Below are positions 20,979 to 33,068 of a DNA stretch of 64,000 bases, one piece after another. Positions within the stretch are counted from its first letter, which is position 1. Each line of letters starts with the position of its first letter. The notes under the pieces were generated by a model that was not told the origin of the DNA, made no database searches, and saw only the letters and a program-made list of their open reading frames with translations. The stretch lies in the NCBI GenBank assembly GCA_008828725.1, contig MEHQ01000314.1:142398-206397 (forward strand), read 5' to 3'. A program made the translations under genes and the position numbers. Origin of the DNA: Saccharina japonica. Lineage: Eukaryota; Sar; Phaeophyceae; Laminariales; Laminariaceae.

Positions 20979-23570
20979 GCTAACCACAGATGTACACGTA
21001 CTCTCACCCTTCCCACTTCGCTCATTAAGAACTGCTAGTTCGAAGACGTTTGCCCCCGAATTCGTGGGACCAGTTATGGAGGGGTGCATACAATACATGT
21101 GCGTCATTATTGAAACCCCACGCCATCGCACGGCAGTTTGACTGCAAGGGAACTTCTCATAGCGGGAGTAGCTTAGGGGTAAAACTGCCCATAGGGCGTC
21201 GACGAGGATCGATATCAGCCATCTATCGATGGTACGTTTACCTCCTGCAACGTCCGCGTGCGTTCGTAATTCGTGGTCGATTTTGCCGCAGCATATCACA
21301 CGCAGCACAAACGCACAGCACAGCAGTAGCAGCAGTTGTTGCTGTAATAGTGCAATAGGCCGGATGTAACTCACACTACAAGTAACACTGCAGTAGCTAC
21401 AAACACAAAGCTTTCCTCCGCATTGGTCGTTTTTGTACTCAATTACAATTACAACTTGTTCAGTCAAGTTTAGGCCATGACTCCAGTTGGGGTAAAATCC
21501 GTCAATTGGCGTAATAGAGAAAAGATAAAAATACCGACACAAAACCTGTCGGCATTTTGTTTTATTTTCGAGCCGGCAAGGTGAGCCTAGCGCGACTGAG
21601 TTAACAAAAGTACCCAAACACTTAGTTCGGGTAATGCTCCCCCGGATAGTCGACGGTCTTCCCCACAATAACAGCAGCTATGTCCCTGGTGAAACAACCC
21701 TCCTCGCGCTCGGCGTTGACGTGGATGGCATAACGGAGCTGTGGTGAGCTTTGGCCGTCGTTTCCGGCTGTTCGATGAGAGCCCTGTGGGAGATGGTGAT
21801 GACAAAAATGTACAATACCACCTGGGTGGGGGTATACTCGTTGTTAAAGCGGCGTTCCACGCGTAACTGCAAGATACACAGGTGGCCGCGACCTCACTTT
21901 CCCCCCTCCTCCCACTTTGGTCACTATGGGCGTACCAAAAACAGTGTGTTGATAGACTGATCAGCAGCGTAGCTATCATAGGCACACCCCGTACGTTGGC
22001 GACATACTGTCAATAGCAAAGTGCACCTAGCACACCTCACAATGTGTCGATGAACCTGACAATTCGGTATTGTCCAGTGTTTGTGTGCCGCATTGCTCAA
22101 ATGTCTCTGATGCGTGCTACGGTAGAGGTAGCACTCTTTGTCTGAATCGTTTTGTGAACGATCGGGCTCCTTAACCCGAACTCGTCGTTTTTCATTTTCG
22201 CGACGAACAATGTTTCAGAGTATACTTCGGTCATTATATTTATCATCCGGCAAGTACTTTTATTTTCCTCCAAAATCATTTTTCCGGTGAGGTATGACGC
22301 TCCTTAAGTGAGGAGCTCAGAAAAAACATGGTGCACCTCTATCGTAGCATGTGTGCTTTAACTTATGGTTTTGACGCACACATTATGTAGGGGGGTTCCC
22401 GTCGACCCGTGTAGGGGGGCTCTATCACCTGTATAGGGGCACCTGGCACCGGACGTTTATGAAACTCTATCTCACTTGAGGAGTCTCTGTTTGACCTCAG
22501 CCAGCCGTCGATCTTGGACATAAATAGTGCAACGACTCTCAACCAGGGGTGCACGACAAGGACAAATAACAGAAGACAAAACAACACCACATTCCCTCGA
22601 CAAATTGAAAATGAGCAAGCAAACGAGTGCGGTGTGATTGATACCTGGACGAAATTGCGAAAAACATTTTCGATTTCGATAAGAACGCCGTTTACTCGAG
22701 TTTGGTATTCCCGCCACCCCTTCCCCTGTATGGGTCTTGAAAATGGGTACGTAGTGAGAGTGTTGGATGTGTGTTTCACTGCGCCTTTCTTCAACCAAAC
22801 TCTTTGTAGAATATTCGCACAAAACTGAGGGCCAAAGTCACTGAGAGTGCTTAGATTGGATCAACTTCGCAGTGGATAAAACGATTACTGCAAGCCCCAT
22901 ACACAAACAAATATCGTGGTATTTTGAAAAGTGCCACTTTTTACCGACCGTTGTGATGAGATATTGATACAAAAGAGTATCCTATACGTGAGGAACTTTT
23001 ATTTAAGGGCGGGCCAATCATAGGCTGTTCGAGCAGTATACTAAGACCAATCACATACGAGTTTTATAAGGATTACGTAAGGACGGGCGGTGGTGATTGG
23101 TGGCCGCTGACATGCCTGACAGTCTCGGCGCTGCCAGTAGGCGAGACGTGCGGCTATGCGAGACAGACAGATAGCGCTGTTGCAAGCAGGATATTTGGAC
23201 AATCGCCCTCGCAGAGGGCGGCCCAGCACCCTCGTGGTGTGGCGGTATTTCCCGCCTGTAGTATGTTTCTAGTTGTGTTCTTGGGGCCCTGCGCTCTGTC
23301 CCTTTGAGAGGGTCGAAAGTCAGGGCCGGCGCAGGCTGCTCTGCCCCTACACGTACCATCTGCCCAGAGGCCAGATGCACAAGCTTTTGAGTGCGGGCGC
23401 GTAGCCACACCACAACAATCCCAGCACCAGACTACATAACCAGCAGCAGTAGCTTTGTCTCTGTGGATTCGAGCCCTCTCGGTAACCTGCAGCAGCGAGC
23501 GAACCCCGTACTTGCAGTACGAGTACGAGTGCAGAACGGGTTTTCCTTCAGATCTCACACAGAAAAATAT
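20979..23570. other. Intergenic with several unplaced open frames
   Basis: Minus-strand frames at 21587-21985, 22363-22794 and 23154-23657 have 130-170 codons each. The last is cysteine-rich (CWDCCGVATRPHSKAC). None starts with a supported signal or resembles a family I know. CAG-type triplets lie at about 21313-21345. Confidence 0.3.
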
Positions 23571-23571
23571 G

Positions 23572-23745
23572 CCACACTCTGTCCGCAAATATATGATATT
23601 TTTAATACCCATAATAGTACTCAAACAGTCCCTATATTTCCGGACAAAGGGGTACACAGCACGACCACTCTGTCCGGAAATGTACGAAGTTATTGGTACT
23701 CGAATTAATACTCATGCGTTCCTTACATTTTCGGACAAAACGGTA
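23572..23745. mobile_element. Two adjacent miniature inverted-repeat elements
   Basis: The first runs from about 23572 to 23652, with ends CACTCTGTCCGCAAATAT and ATATTTCCGGACAAAGG. The second runs from about 23665 to 23745, with CCACTCTGTCCGGAAAT and ATTTTCGGACAAAACGG. Each is about 80 bp and nearly all terminal repeat. A relative at 27011-27092 has CCCG in place of CCGG. This is a Stowaway-like layout, too small to encode anything. Confidence 0.6.
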
Positions 23746-23839
23746 TTGCGACGTGAAAAATCAACTCAAACCGAAGTCTAAAACCAAGTTATATATGAAC
23801 TCTCCCCTAGGAAAACATCCCAATAATTTAATGCCTTAA

Positions 23840-24446
23840 AAAATCATCCTCAGGTATAGGATCGGAGCCGTATGCTGGAGGGGTGCTCGGCGAGTGTGCT
23901 GCTGTCCTCGACGTGCGCTCACCAAGATGCCGATACTCGGCCGAGGCCCATGGTGTGTGCTTGGCTGTCGAGTGGTGAGGCGTGGCATGCACTGATACAC
24001 GTCGTAGCGAAGCGTCGTGGTTTGCTTTCATGTCATTCAACCGTCGTGGCTTGCTTTGTTTTCATGTCATGCAACCCTCAGCCATCAAGAACCCCCAGCC
24101 CCTATTCAAAAATAGTAGTAATAAATGTGGAACTCCCAGTGGTCGCAGTTTTTTCGCAGGGTCTGCTGGAGGGGTGCTCGGCGAGCGTGCTGTTGTGCTC
24201 GGCGTGCGCTCACCAAGATGCCGATACTCGGCCGAGGCCCATGGTGTGTTCTTGGCTGTCGAGGCGTGCAAAAACTGTCGGGACGCCGCTGCTGTAAGCC
24301 AAGAACGGGCTTTGAGGGTCGAGGGGACAAGGGGGTACCCGTGGTATGATGAGAGGGGGTCACTATTCTGTCACGTCTATTATCTTGAAAATCGAGAACA
24401 CTTTTGTAATTATGCTTGCTGAGTCTCCGGTCCAAGGACCGGAGAC
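23840..24446. mobile_element. Repeat element with palindromic end, copy 1, internally duplicated
   Basis: A block starting TGCTGGAGGGGTGCTCGG is present twice (23873-23973 and 24167-24267), the second continuing to about 24352. The stretch from 24227 matches 27808-27948 closely. Beyond it both copies carry a degenerate word like TATTATCTTGAAAATCG and end in a perfect palindrome, TCTCCGGTCC facing GGACCGGAGA (about 24422-24445). Open frames on the minus strand reflect the shared repeat and are not called as genes. Confidence 0.6.
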
Positions 24447-27008
24447 CAAAAAACTCTGCTTTGTTTGTAGCTCTGGTTGCGGAAACTGTTACTTCGTTCA
24501 CGTACAAAATTACCCTAGGTTTACCATCTCTCTGATCGACTCCGGTTGTCCGCTTTACAGTGAGAGTGAAGTCAATGAGAACGTGCGCCAGACAAAACAC
24601 GCAGAGCAGGAGATATGTCAGAAAATCCCTGCAAATATGATGAAACCTTGAGTGGTTTGGCACAGCTTCGCTTTCCCATCGAAGTACACCTAACATAGAC
24701 AGTATGTTGTCGAGTTCGTGACCCCCACCTAATATTTTCACACTCCTGAACAAAATAGCCTTTTGCGGCACGGTTTTGGCAGTTTAGAGCGGCGGGAGAG
24801 GGGGTTCCACTGACATCGCCGGTGTTGGCGTGTTTTCACATAGATGTAAGTCGGTCGCATGAATGACAACCAAACATATACGAACGTATTCGTTATTCCC
24901 GACAAACCATTGCCATGCGCTGAAACGTTTAGGTAATGCTCGGTGCTACAGTGAAGAACGTACGGCATCTTCCCGTTCCAAAGCGTGTTATTCCTGTTCA
25001 GCGAGCCGCGCGCTACGGTGGGGATAGGCCCATTTGTTTATGACGCTCGCCGCTTGAGGAGCTTTGTATCCGACACAAAACGTAACTAAACCTATATCAA
25101 GATGAGCGAGTAAAATTGGTACAAATACTAAAGTTATACAATACGATTAGCGTTGCCGGAACAATGGGTATAATGGTTCCTCAGCGGAAGCGGACGCGTC
25201 AGTCACAAACGGTTGTGCAAAACCAAAATACTATATGTATCGTATCACGGGTCGAAAGGACCTCTGTCAACAAACGGTTCGACTTGTTTGCCATATTCGC
25301 TGCAGTGAGTGCAAAACTTGCCATACGATCTACGTCCGGTGGACGTATGTATATGGTCGAATGAATATGTCAATGTCCCTATAGATTTGACGCCGAAGCG
25401 AATCTTCCGGATACGATTACTTCTTTTTCGCTGGACCAATACTTTGTCCCGGCCAAATCCGGTTATGATCTACAAGACAGAGTTGGCACCACCTAACATT
25501 TATTGTAACATTAAGTACAGACTACGCCGTCCGATCTAATGCTTGTGAATCAAGACAGCACGATGCGAAAAACGTCCCTGACACTTGTTCTCAGCAACAT
25601 ATCAAGCACATCCCTTGCGTCGAACCAGGTATTTACGGCATTCGTATGGCCTGGGATGTCGCAGACAGCTTCAGCTGTCGAAACATGCGGAACGACATGC
25701 AGCCAGCTTGTGCCCCTTTTAAACTGACATTTATTATTGTGTTAGTATCGCAATCGAATGAGTAACATTCGCGTTGCTAGTCTCCGGTCTTCCCCTTAAC
25801 TTAAAAAAAAGGTGTTGAGAAAGGGCCGCATTATGATCGACCAAGTAGTAAGTGTTGTCCAATGTGTTACCAGTAGTATCGCAATCGATTGAGTATCATC
25901 CGCGTTGCTTGTCTCCAGTCTCAATCTATCGTAAGAGAAGATTGTTGTTAATCAGAGTGTTGGAGGTGCTGATCGCGGTTCAAGCGGGAGCTGTATGATA
26001 TGGAGGATGTCCCGTTTACTCTAAATGTGCGCATGCTAAAGGCCGCGAGGTGATGGAGACACTGCTGTACAGGTGTGTGACGTGGACCCTTGTCCAGGAG
26101 CACTTTGCTGAGCTCCGAACGGCACACCACAACTTCCTCATACGTACGGACCATTAGTTTCCATCGCCGACAACGCATCGACCATCTTATCATGTCGTCC
26201 GCCAAGGCTCTCAAGAAGGCACAATGCGTGAGCGTTGAGATGACCATCCGCAAACGACGCCTCCTCTTTGCGGTGTTCGTCAGCTCCAAGCAAGATAGTC
26301 AAAACACACCCAGAGACAAGCGATGGTTTGATGATTCAAGTCGTTTATTAGGGGTACGAATAGCAGGAAGTGACAGCAGTGTGCGTCGTCACATATATAT
26401 GCACCCAGTCGTCAAGATCCACATAATCCTCAACACATAAAATCCTGAATCGTCATGTAACTGTTAAACTGAAGAGGCATCACGAACATGAGAAGGCCGT
26501 ACAGCGCACGACCAATGAGCGGCTGGGGAGGGTGTGAAAATGATAGTTGGGAAATGAAATCACTTGCATTTTGGGTGGGCGGTCCGGACCGTATGATCCG
26601 AAAAAAATAATACGTGCAATCAAAGTGATCCGCACGCACAATGAACAAACATACGTACGCACCTGGAAAATCTGCCAAAAACGTAAAATAATCTCTCGGA
26701 TACGCTGTACGCAGATACGGTACGCAGATAGATGCAGTGCGATAAAATACCAGGTGCGTATAAAGTAGCGGTGCCATCATCAGGCATGAGCTTTGCTCGT
26801 CAGATAGGCTCTCTCGGAGGGTGGATGTCACATGCACGCGGGAGGAGAGAACACTCAGCACAGCGACTGACTTCTTGACGTGGGTCAAGCTTTTGTGTTT
26901 TTATCGGGGGAGGTGTGGTTATTACCGCAGCCATTCCTACTACTATGCACGTTGTATTTGGAGGTGATGCGGTGTCTGATTCTTCCTTGTCTCTACGCTC
27001 TTCTTGGT
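24447..27008. other. Intergenic, nothing firmly identified
   Basis: It contains a short direct repeat: AGTATCGCAATCGA at about 25746 and 25873, each followed by CGCGTTGCT and TCTCC. Plus frames at 25539-25727 and 26090-26440 and a minus frame at 26430-26888 are open but lack support. Confidence 0.35.
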
Positions 27009-27010
27009 AC

Positions 27011-27092
27011 CACTCCGTCCCGAAATATAAGAAATGTATTGAAATTAATACGTAACTACATTAAAAAGTTCCTATATTACGGGACAGAGCTG
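27011..27092. mobile_element. Miniature inverted-repeat element (82 bp)
   Basis: Ends CACTCCGTCCCGAAATATA and TATATTACGGGACAGAGC are near-complements. TA lies close to both ends. It is related in layout to the pair at 23572-23745 but with a CCCG core in the ends. Confidence 0.6.
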
Positions 27093-27382
27093 TATGCAGC
27101 AGCTATGATACCGAGCGGTCTGGATACCTGCCCTCTACCTGCCTCTACTGCTCATTGTTGTTGGCATAAAATAAGCAGCGTTTGAACTGCCTCAGGTATT
27201 GGTATGCTCTGCCTGTGTCTGTGTGCTATACGCCAGCGCCAAACTACAGCCGGTATAACCCAAGCGTCGGAAGCCACGCTGGCTGCCTCTGGTCTGGCGG
27301 CGACGCGCCGAGTGCGCTCGAGTCGACCTGTCTTGGTATTATTTTGAAATTTGACACAACGAAGCATCCGAGCGGTGACGTA

Positions 27383-27548
27383 CAGCAGTACAGGAGGACA
27401 CCTAATAAGAAACAGGCTAATGAGGATTTAGAGTAAAATAAGAAATTCGGGAGTCGTTATCTTGAAATCAGTGTAGAAAGCACCCTCTCGCAAATACCAA
27501 ATCGAGCCTGGACCATATTCCTTGTTTCTTATTAGGTGTCCTGTACTG
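27383..27548. mobile_element. Tc1/mariner-type MITE, copy 3
   Basis: The same family as 6184-6543, inserted at TA (27381-27382 and 27549-27550). The left end has small insertions (CAGCAGTACAGGAGGACACC) and a short interior deletion makes it 166 bp. Confidence 0.8.
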
Positions 27549-27719
27549 TACTACTGCTGTTGTGCTGCTGCTGCTGTGATATGTACTCATACACGTGGCG
27601 AGGCGTTGCATGTACTCATACCCGCGCCAGCGCGACCTTCGCAGCCCCCAGATCATCACAACCCCCCTTCCCCCTGCGCAAACAATATTCATCACAGATG
27701 ATGTGGAACTCCTCAAGGT

Positions 27720-28105
27720 CACTCAGTGCTCGGCGTGTTTGCGTGCTGATCTGCTCTGTTCGCGCTGTTGTCCTCGGCGTGTCGCGCACACCCCACCTCT
27801 GTTGCTGATACTCCGCCGAGGCCCATGGTGTGTGCTTGGCTGTCGAGGCGTGCAAAAACTGTCGCGACGCCGCTGCTGTAAGCCAAGAACGGGCTTTGAG
27901 GGTCGAGGGGACAAGGGGGTATCCGTGGTATGATGAGAGGGGGTCACTTTTCGGACGCTTATCAACTTGATTTCGGGGGTCACGTTTCTGTCACGCTGAG
28001 TAACTTGAAAACTGGGGCAGCTTTTGTCACGCCTATTATCTTGAAAATCGGGCTTCACTTTTGGGATTTTGCTTTCTGAGTCTCCGGTCCCAAGGACCGG
28101 AGAAT
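27720..28105. mobile_element. Repeat element with palindromic end, copy 2
   Basis: Matches the 24.2-kb copy from about 27808, including CCGAGGCCCATGGTGTGT and GATGAGAGGGGGTCAC. It then carries three degenerate repeats of a TCAC..ATCTTGAAAATCG word and closes with TCTCCGGTCC / GGACCGGAGA around an extra CAA (about 28080-28104). It lies in the same orientation as copy 1 and about 240 bp from the 3' end of EsV-1-7 gene B. Confidence 0.6.
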
Positions 28106-28341
28106 TTACTTTTTAAGGGTCCTTGGTCTGGCCTGGACTTCCCTCCTCGGAGTATAGACGGCATTAAATCAGCGTAGAAAAGATCCTTGGGATGTACAGA
28201 CTGAGAAAGCCAGAGCCGACACGACAAGAAGCGCATTTGGCGCAAACGGCACTGACATGCAATATATACCTGGTATGACTCCTGCACAGGTATAACACCG
28301 ACCTAGTCCAACCGAACTGCTCACACCAATTTTCCGGATTG

Positions 28342-29367
28342 CTAGGAAGCATTTGAAAACATACATTCAGTTTTCACGTGAATGCGGGGAGGGCTCACAG
28401 AACGGTTCGACAGGCTACAACGAGCTCTCTTGCGGGCGAGTGCCTGTCCTATGCAAACAAAGCCGTCCTGGGAGGGGCCGTGCTCGTGACAGTGGGTAGG
28501 CTGCTCTCCGCTGAGTCCCCACCGTGACCTTCGGTAGCAACTCACCACTCGGCACTTGACACGAAAATTAATAAATTGACCTACCGAACTTTCCGTTTTA
28601 TGGTCGGAACACACTGTCGCCGTACCGCTAGTTAGTACACCCCAGGTCGGTGCCCTGGTGCAGGTATCATGTAAACAACGCCTGGTGACGATATCCACCA
28701 TGTCACCGGCTGCATGCTGTTTGCAATACACTGCCGTGTTGCTGCCCTCGACATTGAACCTCGGCTGCTTCATGCACGTGTCATGTAAGCAACGCCGGTT
28801 GAGTACGTCCACCATGTCATCCGCCGCATGCTGCTTGCAGTACACGCCCGTCTTGCTGCCCACGACATTGAAAATCGGCCCCTTCGTGCAGGTGTCATAT
28901 GAGCAACGCTTACCACAAACGTTTACCATGCCGTCCTCCGCATGTAGCTTGCAGTACACGCCCGTCTTGCTGCCCACGAAATTGAAAATCGGCCCCTTCA
29001 TGCAGGTGTTATAGGAGCAACGTTTACCGCGAACGTTTACCATGCCGTGTTCCGCATGTAGCTTGCAGTACACCGCCGTCTTTCTGCCCTCGACATTAAA
29101 ACTCGGCTGTTTTATGCAGGTATCATAGGAGCAACGCTTGCGGCGAATGTTCACCATGCCGTCCTGGGCATGCAGCTTGCAGTACGCAGGCGTCTTGCTC
29201 CCCTCGACATTAAAACTCGGATACTTCTCGCAGGAGTCATATACGCACAGCCTGCTCATGATGCTCACCATGCCCTCCTCCGCGTGTTGCTTGCAGTACG
29301 CCTTCATAGTACCTTTGGCAGCGAAACCCGCCTGCTTCATGCAGCCATCGCGTGAGCAACGCCCCAT
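28342..29367 (-). CDS. EsV-1-7 repeat protein, gene B
   Basis: A 341-residue protein with true ATG at 29367. It has six EsV-1-7 units, then the two divergent units seen in A (CLHDTCTRAPTWGVL and CRVVSCYRRSRWGL), a basic RKRAR stretch and KTECMF. The first unit (CSRDGCMKQAGFAAK) is degenerate, one residue short in the x16 spacer, but keeps Cys/His. The stop used by A and A' is TCA here, so the protein runs on by SNAS to the next TAG. It lies outside the modules. The related flank is only about 270 bp upstream and about 30 bp downstream, so the gene moved or stayed without the rest of the module. Role as for gene A; probably functional. Confidence 0.88.
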   Translation of the reverse strand: MGRCSRDGCMKQAGFAAKGTMKAYCKQHAEEGMVSIMSRLCVYDSCEKYPSFNVEGSKTPAYCKLHAQDGMVNIRRKRCSYDTCIKQPSFNVEGRKTAVYCKLHAEHGMVNVRGKRCSYNTCMKGPIFNFVGSKTGVYCKLHAEDGMVNVCGKRCSYDTCTKGPIFNVVGSKTGVYCKQHAADDMVDVLNRRCLHDTCMKQPRFNVEGSNTAVYCKQHAAGDMVDIVTRRCLHDTCTRAPTWGVLTSGTATVCSDHKTESSVGQFINFRVKCRVVSCYRRSRWGLSGEQPTHCHEHGPSQDGFVCIGQALARKRARCSLSNRSVSPPRIHVKTECMFSNAS

Positions 29368-29640
29368 AATCGCCGGAGTCGGGTTGGTGGCGATAGCGGT
29401 GGGAATACCTGAGAATCGTCAAGTGGCGAGTGTGGCACAGCAAGGATATATAAGGTTCAGGCTGAGCTGTCACGCCTACAGCTTCTAGGTATGTCGCCAG
29501 TATTATACGTTGAAACGGCTTTCGCAGCCAAGCCCTGCACTACAATGGTCCCACTTATGTACTGATCGAACTCGGCGGGGTGGGAGACTGCCTGTCACAC
29601 CGTCCAACCTTCGGACACTGTACCGTAGTTTGTTTGATCC
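29368..29640 (-). promoter_or_regulatory. 5' flank of gene B, related to those of A and A'
   Basis: Read on the minus strand it contains TGTAGTGCAG, a TTTCAAC block and CTCAGCCTGAACCTTATATA, in the same order as the upstream regions of A and A'. The TTATATAT at about 29446-29453 lies about 80 bp before the ATG and could be a TATA box. There is no poly-C tract. Confidence 0.45.
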
Positions 29641-31289
29641 TTCACGTTCAAGTGCAGTTTGGACAAAGAGGGTTTATGATCGGAGGTGAGCACATAGAAC
29701 TTATTGGACAAACATGTGGGTCACGGGACTAGGATGATGTTGCACTACCATATTGGAATCTACTCTCATGTATTTATAGTTATGTTTCTGAAGGATCCAT
29801 CATTTTTAGAACTTATCTCTTCGTACGAGCAGTTTCTGGCGAAACTCTAAGTACGTCGACACGGCAAGCTTGTCCGGACACGTTGGTCAAGGTTTGGCCT
29901 CAATCCGAGCACTGTAGCTGGCATACTAAACGCCCAAAAGTTTCCTTTCGGCGGGATTAGCTACAGCGATTTCCCACGTGCGCTGCTTTAGGCCATATAT
30001 TGTACGCACTTCCCAATGACTAGTCGCCTATGGTTTGCCCTCCCTCGAGCTCATGACCGAACAGCCCAGGCATACCAGTGAACGACATGTAGACAACAGG
30101 GCAGGCAGGGAACAGAACGTTACAACATTGCCGCAACATAAGCATCAACAGGCAACATGGTGCCTGTGTTACACGCCAACCTGGGCTGTACTGCTGTGGC
30201 TATTCATAAGTGTGTTCATCGAAGCCTCAGATCTGTAAGCAACCGTCTAGTTTTCTGTGCTGATGTTGTGTGTGGCAGATGCACACTGACTCTGAACGGA
30301 AAGGTCAGGGTCAAATAGTTTTCAGATAACACAATATACGTTACAATTTCGCCTAGCACCACAAGCAGGAGCGGGCCACACCAAGCACGTGCGGCAGGCC
30401 CGCCGTTTTCTGTAGTGGCTACTACTCGTTGCTTTTTCACGGGCTTGTATCCGTCACAAGTCATCAACAAGCACAACCGTTATTTATTCTACTGATTTGC
30501 GGCTACAATATGAGTCGCGCGTGTGACGCGCGCCGAGATAAATACGAACAGGTACATGGTAACATTGAGCTTTGGTGTAGGGTAAATTGATCACGATGCC
30601 CGCTTTTAGCTTTGAAGGAGTGAGTTTAATCCAATGCGAGTTCATGCCTACTTTGTTGTACTTTATTTTTCTGTTTGTGTTTCGTGTTGTGTACGTTACC
30701 AGGATACCACAGACAGCACACGAGCACACAGGGTGTGTGCCGCAAAAAGCGGGATACAGCGCTGTGCATACACCCCTGCCGTCCGCCAGCAAAACAAAAA
30801 CGCAGGACCACGCGGTTTTGGTATTGAGGCTGCGATGTATAGATCTGGGTCCCAAATTACGTACTTCGTACATGTTTGTTTTATCACACCTTGCGATCTG
30901 TAAAGCTCGAGGTCTCAGCAGCTGATGTTGCTGTAGTTGACAAAATTTGACAACAGCAGCAGCAAAGCAAGATTGCGATTTTGGAAGGCAATTGGGATCC
31001 AAAGCGATCCACAGTCGGCAGGCTAAGGCGCTGCATACTTAATACATATATAAACGGCGCAAAATGGATACATACACCAAGGGAAATGACAATAAAAGCG
31101 CCGGCCAACAATAAAAGAGCGCGATATCTATAAAACTCGTCAAGTTGTCCTTCGAACAGCGAGTTAAGGGTTAGCGGTGCACGGGGCACCTTTGAACCGT
31201 ACACACCAAAACGCAGTCATTATGGTTTTAGCCAGCACACAAAGAGGCAGTAAGCAACGATGACCCTACCCAAAATAAGTCGTTTGCTT
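29641..31289. other. Intergenic, no gene recognised
   Basis: Minus frames at 30484-31002 (172 codons) and 30884-31204, and a plus frame at 30587-30925, overlap one another with no sign of which, if any, is coding. A short CAG run lies near 30956-30966. Confidence 0.3.
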
Positions 31290-31796
31290 TTCTGACTCAA
31301 AAACAAAAAGTCAATTTCGACCCCCCGCAAGAAAAACAACGCAATCTCGAACCAAACAAAATCACAACCTAATGTTAAACACTGAGAACAAGTTATTTGT
31401 GGTCCCTATTATGAAACCAAGAACAATTCGATGCTCCGACAGTAAAAAAAAACTCAATTTCAACCGCGGACACTCTAACTGAGTAGCCACACGTGAACTC
31501 AGTCAATTTATGTACACACACCAAAACCAACTGTTGTTTGGCTAGCACAAAATCCTCGTGTATTTCCATTCAGACACTACTTAGAACTAAGTCAGTTTTG
31601 ATCACAACAAAACCAAGTCGACTGCAATACGTACCTTAAAACCAAGTCAATCTACAACCTCCTCACGATACTAATCATTCGTGGAACAAACCCAAAATCC
31701 ACGCCATGTTTTATCCGTGCAAAGGAAAAAATGATAAAACGGCCTGACACGAAATCCAAGTCAATGGACAGTTTCGAAAAAAAAAAAAAATGAAAC
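31290..31796. repeat. Degenerate dispersed repeat of an AAGTCAAT word
   Basis: The word AAGTCAATYT or close variants recurs every 30-60 bp (about 31310, 31345, 31450, 31500, 31590, 31617, 31647, 31760), usually in an A-rich, C-interrupted context. A second patch lies at 32790-33030, suggesting that 31797-32745 split one block. No coding sequence. Confidence 0.5.
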
Positions 31797-32301
31797 TAAA
31801 CTTGTTCCTGGACGTCGTTTCTCAAAAGCGGCCGAAGTCTCGCCGCATAAAAGACGTTGACGGCTACGTTTTTCCAATAGCAAGTTGTTCTAAAGAACTT
31901 GCCCAAAGAAAGGGGTCGAAACATGGGGTCCCGGCATAAGCAATCAATATTCAAAGGGGTTGTGGTCATGGTACAGAACACAGGCAGTATCAGGGTACCT
32001 GCCTCGAACCTACAGCAGCCTGGGGTGCATGACACGCCACCACAGCGTATAGCAAAGAGGGCGCGTTATCTTCATTGAACGAGTCGTCGGCTGGTGATGC
32101 CGTGGCGGGGAAAGTGGTGTTCTGCTGAACGGCGGAATAGGTACGTACTCGTACCAAAAAAAACAAACCCCGGCACACAACCTTAAGCTGGGCGACCGCG
32201 AGGAGGATGTTGGAGAGGCGGGTACCCACTCGCCGCTAGACCGCAGAGCCGCAGGGTTCGTCGCCTGCCCCCACCAGTCGTGGCTTCGTGATACTGCTGC
32301 T

Positions 32302-32643
32302 GTGGTGCCGGAGGCAGAACATCAGCAGATAGGTATAAAATCAAGCCAGGCCGGCAAGACGGGATGGGGATGTGGAGGATGTGTTCGCAAATTTCGCAAC
32401 GGAAACAAAGGAAACAATATGCACGACGCGTACACACACAACCTCGATGAGTTGGAGGACGGCAAGGAGCAAGGCAACGACCGTGGGAAATATGATACGG
32501 GGAAAGAAGCGGAGGGAGAAGATCACGGCGGAAGGTGGTGGAGCACCGTCGTCGACCGAAAGTTCATGGAATTTCGTGCAGTAGTCATATATTTATCACT
32601 CGAATTTGTGATTCGCTTACTGCAAAAGTCGTGTCGATCATGA
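32302..32643 (+). CDS. Hypothetical ORF between AAGTCAAT patches
   Basis: 113 codons, opening at GTG; the first ATG is at about 32419. The region after it is acidic and lysine-rich (LDELEDGKEQGND) and then hydrophobic (VVIYLSLEFVIRLL) near the C terminus. Not recognised. If real, the start must be the internal ATG or come from an upstream exon. Confidence 0.25.
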   Translation: MVPEAEHQQIGIKSSQAGKTGWGCGGCVRKFRNGNKGNNMHDAYTHNLDELEDGKEQGNDRGKYDTGKEAEGEDHGGRWWSTVVDRKFMEFRAVVIYLSLEFVIRLLQKSCRS

Positions 32644-33068
32644 ATTTTAAAACGCTGGACAATAACCCCCAAACATGAGCAAGTCGTAAAACTCCTGAAC
32701 AAATACCTCCCCATTCACGAGTACCAGCATGAGCATCGACGTTTCTAGTTTCCATTTGTTTTTCCGAAACTCTTTAATATCGACCACGCACACGAAACAG
32801 GACAACTAAACTTAGACCAACAACACATAACCCAAGTCAATCTAAACACAAACTAAAGCAAGTCAAATCCTCCTTTTACGTAATAATCGAGTATATTGCG
32901 ACCGCCTACACAGAAATGTAGCCAATTTTGATTCCCAGACTAAACTCAAGGGGTTTCGCTCATGAACGAAATCAAGTTGGGTTCGATTCCCCGTACTACA
33001 ATCAAGTCAGTGTCGATCCCCTAACCATAAATGCAGATGTTTCGTAACGTCGTGGTACGATACATAAT

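Noticed and set aside
20970-21668. 232-codon minus frame
   Set aside because: No start context, domain or homolog; it contains a Leu run from a CAG microsatellite, and other frames overlap it. It remains the longest unexplained frame here.
24106-24771. 221-codon minus frame sharing peptide with 27723-28058
   Set aside because: The shared part lies wholly in the duplicated repeat element, and similarity reflects recent copying of DNA.
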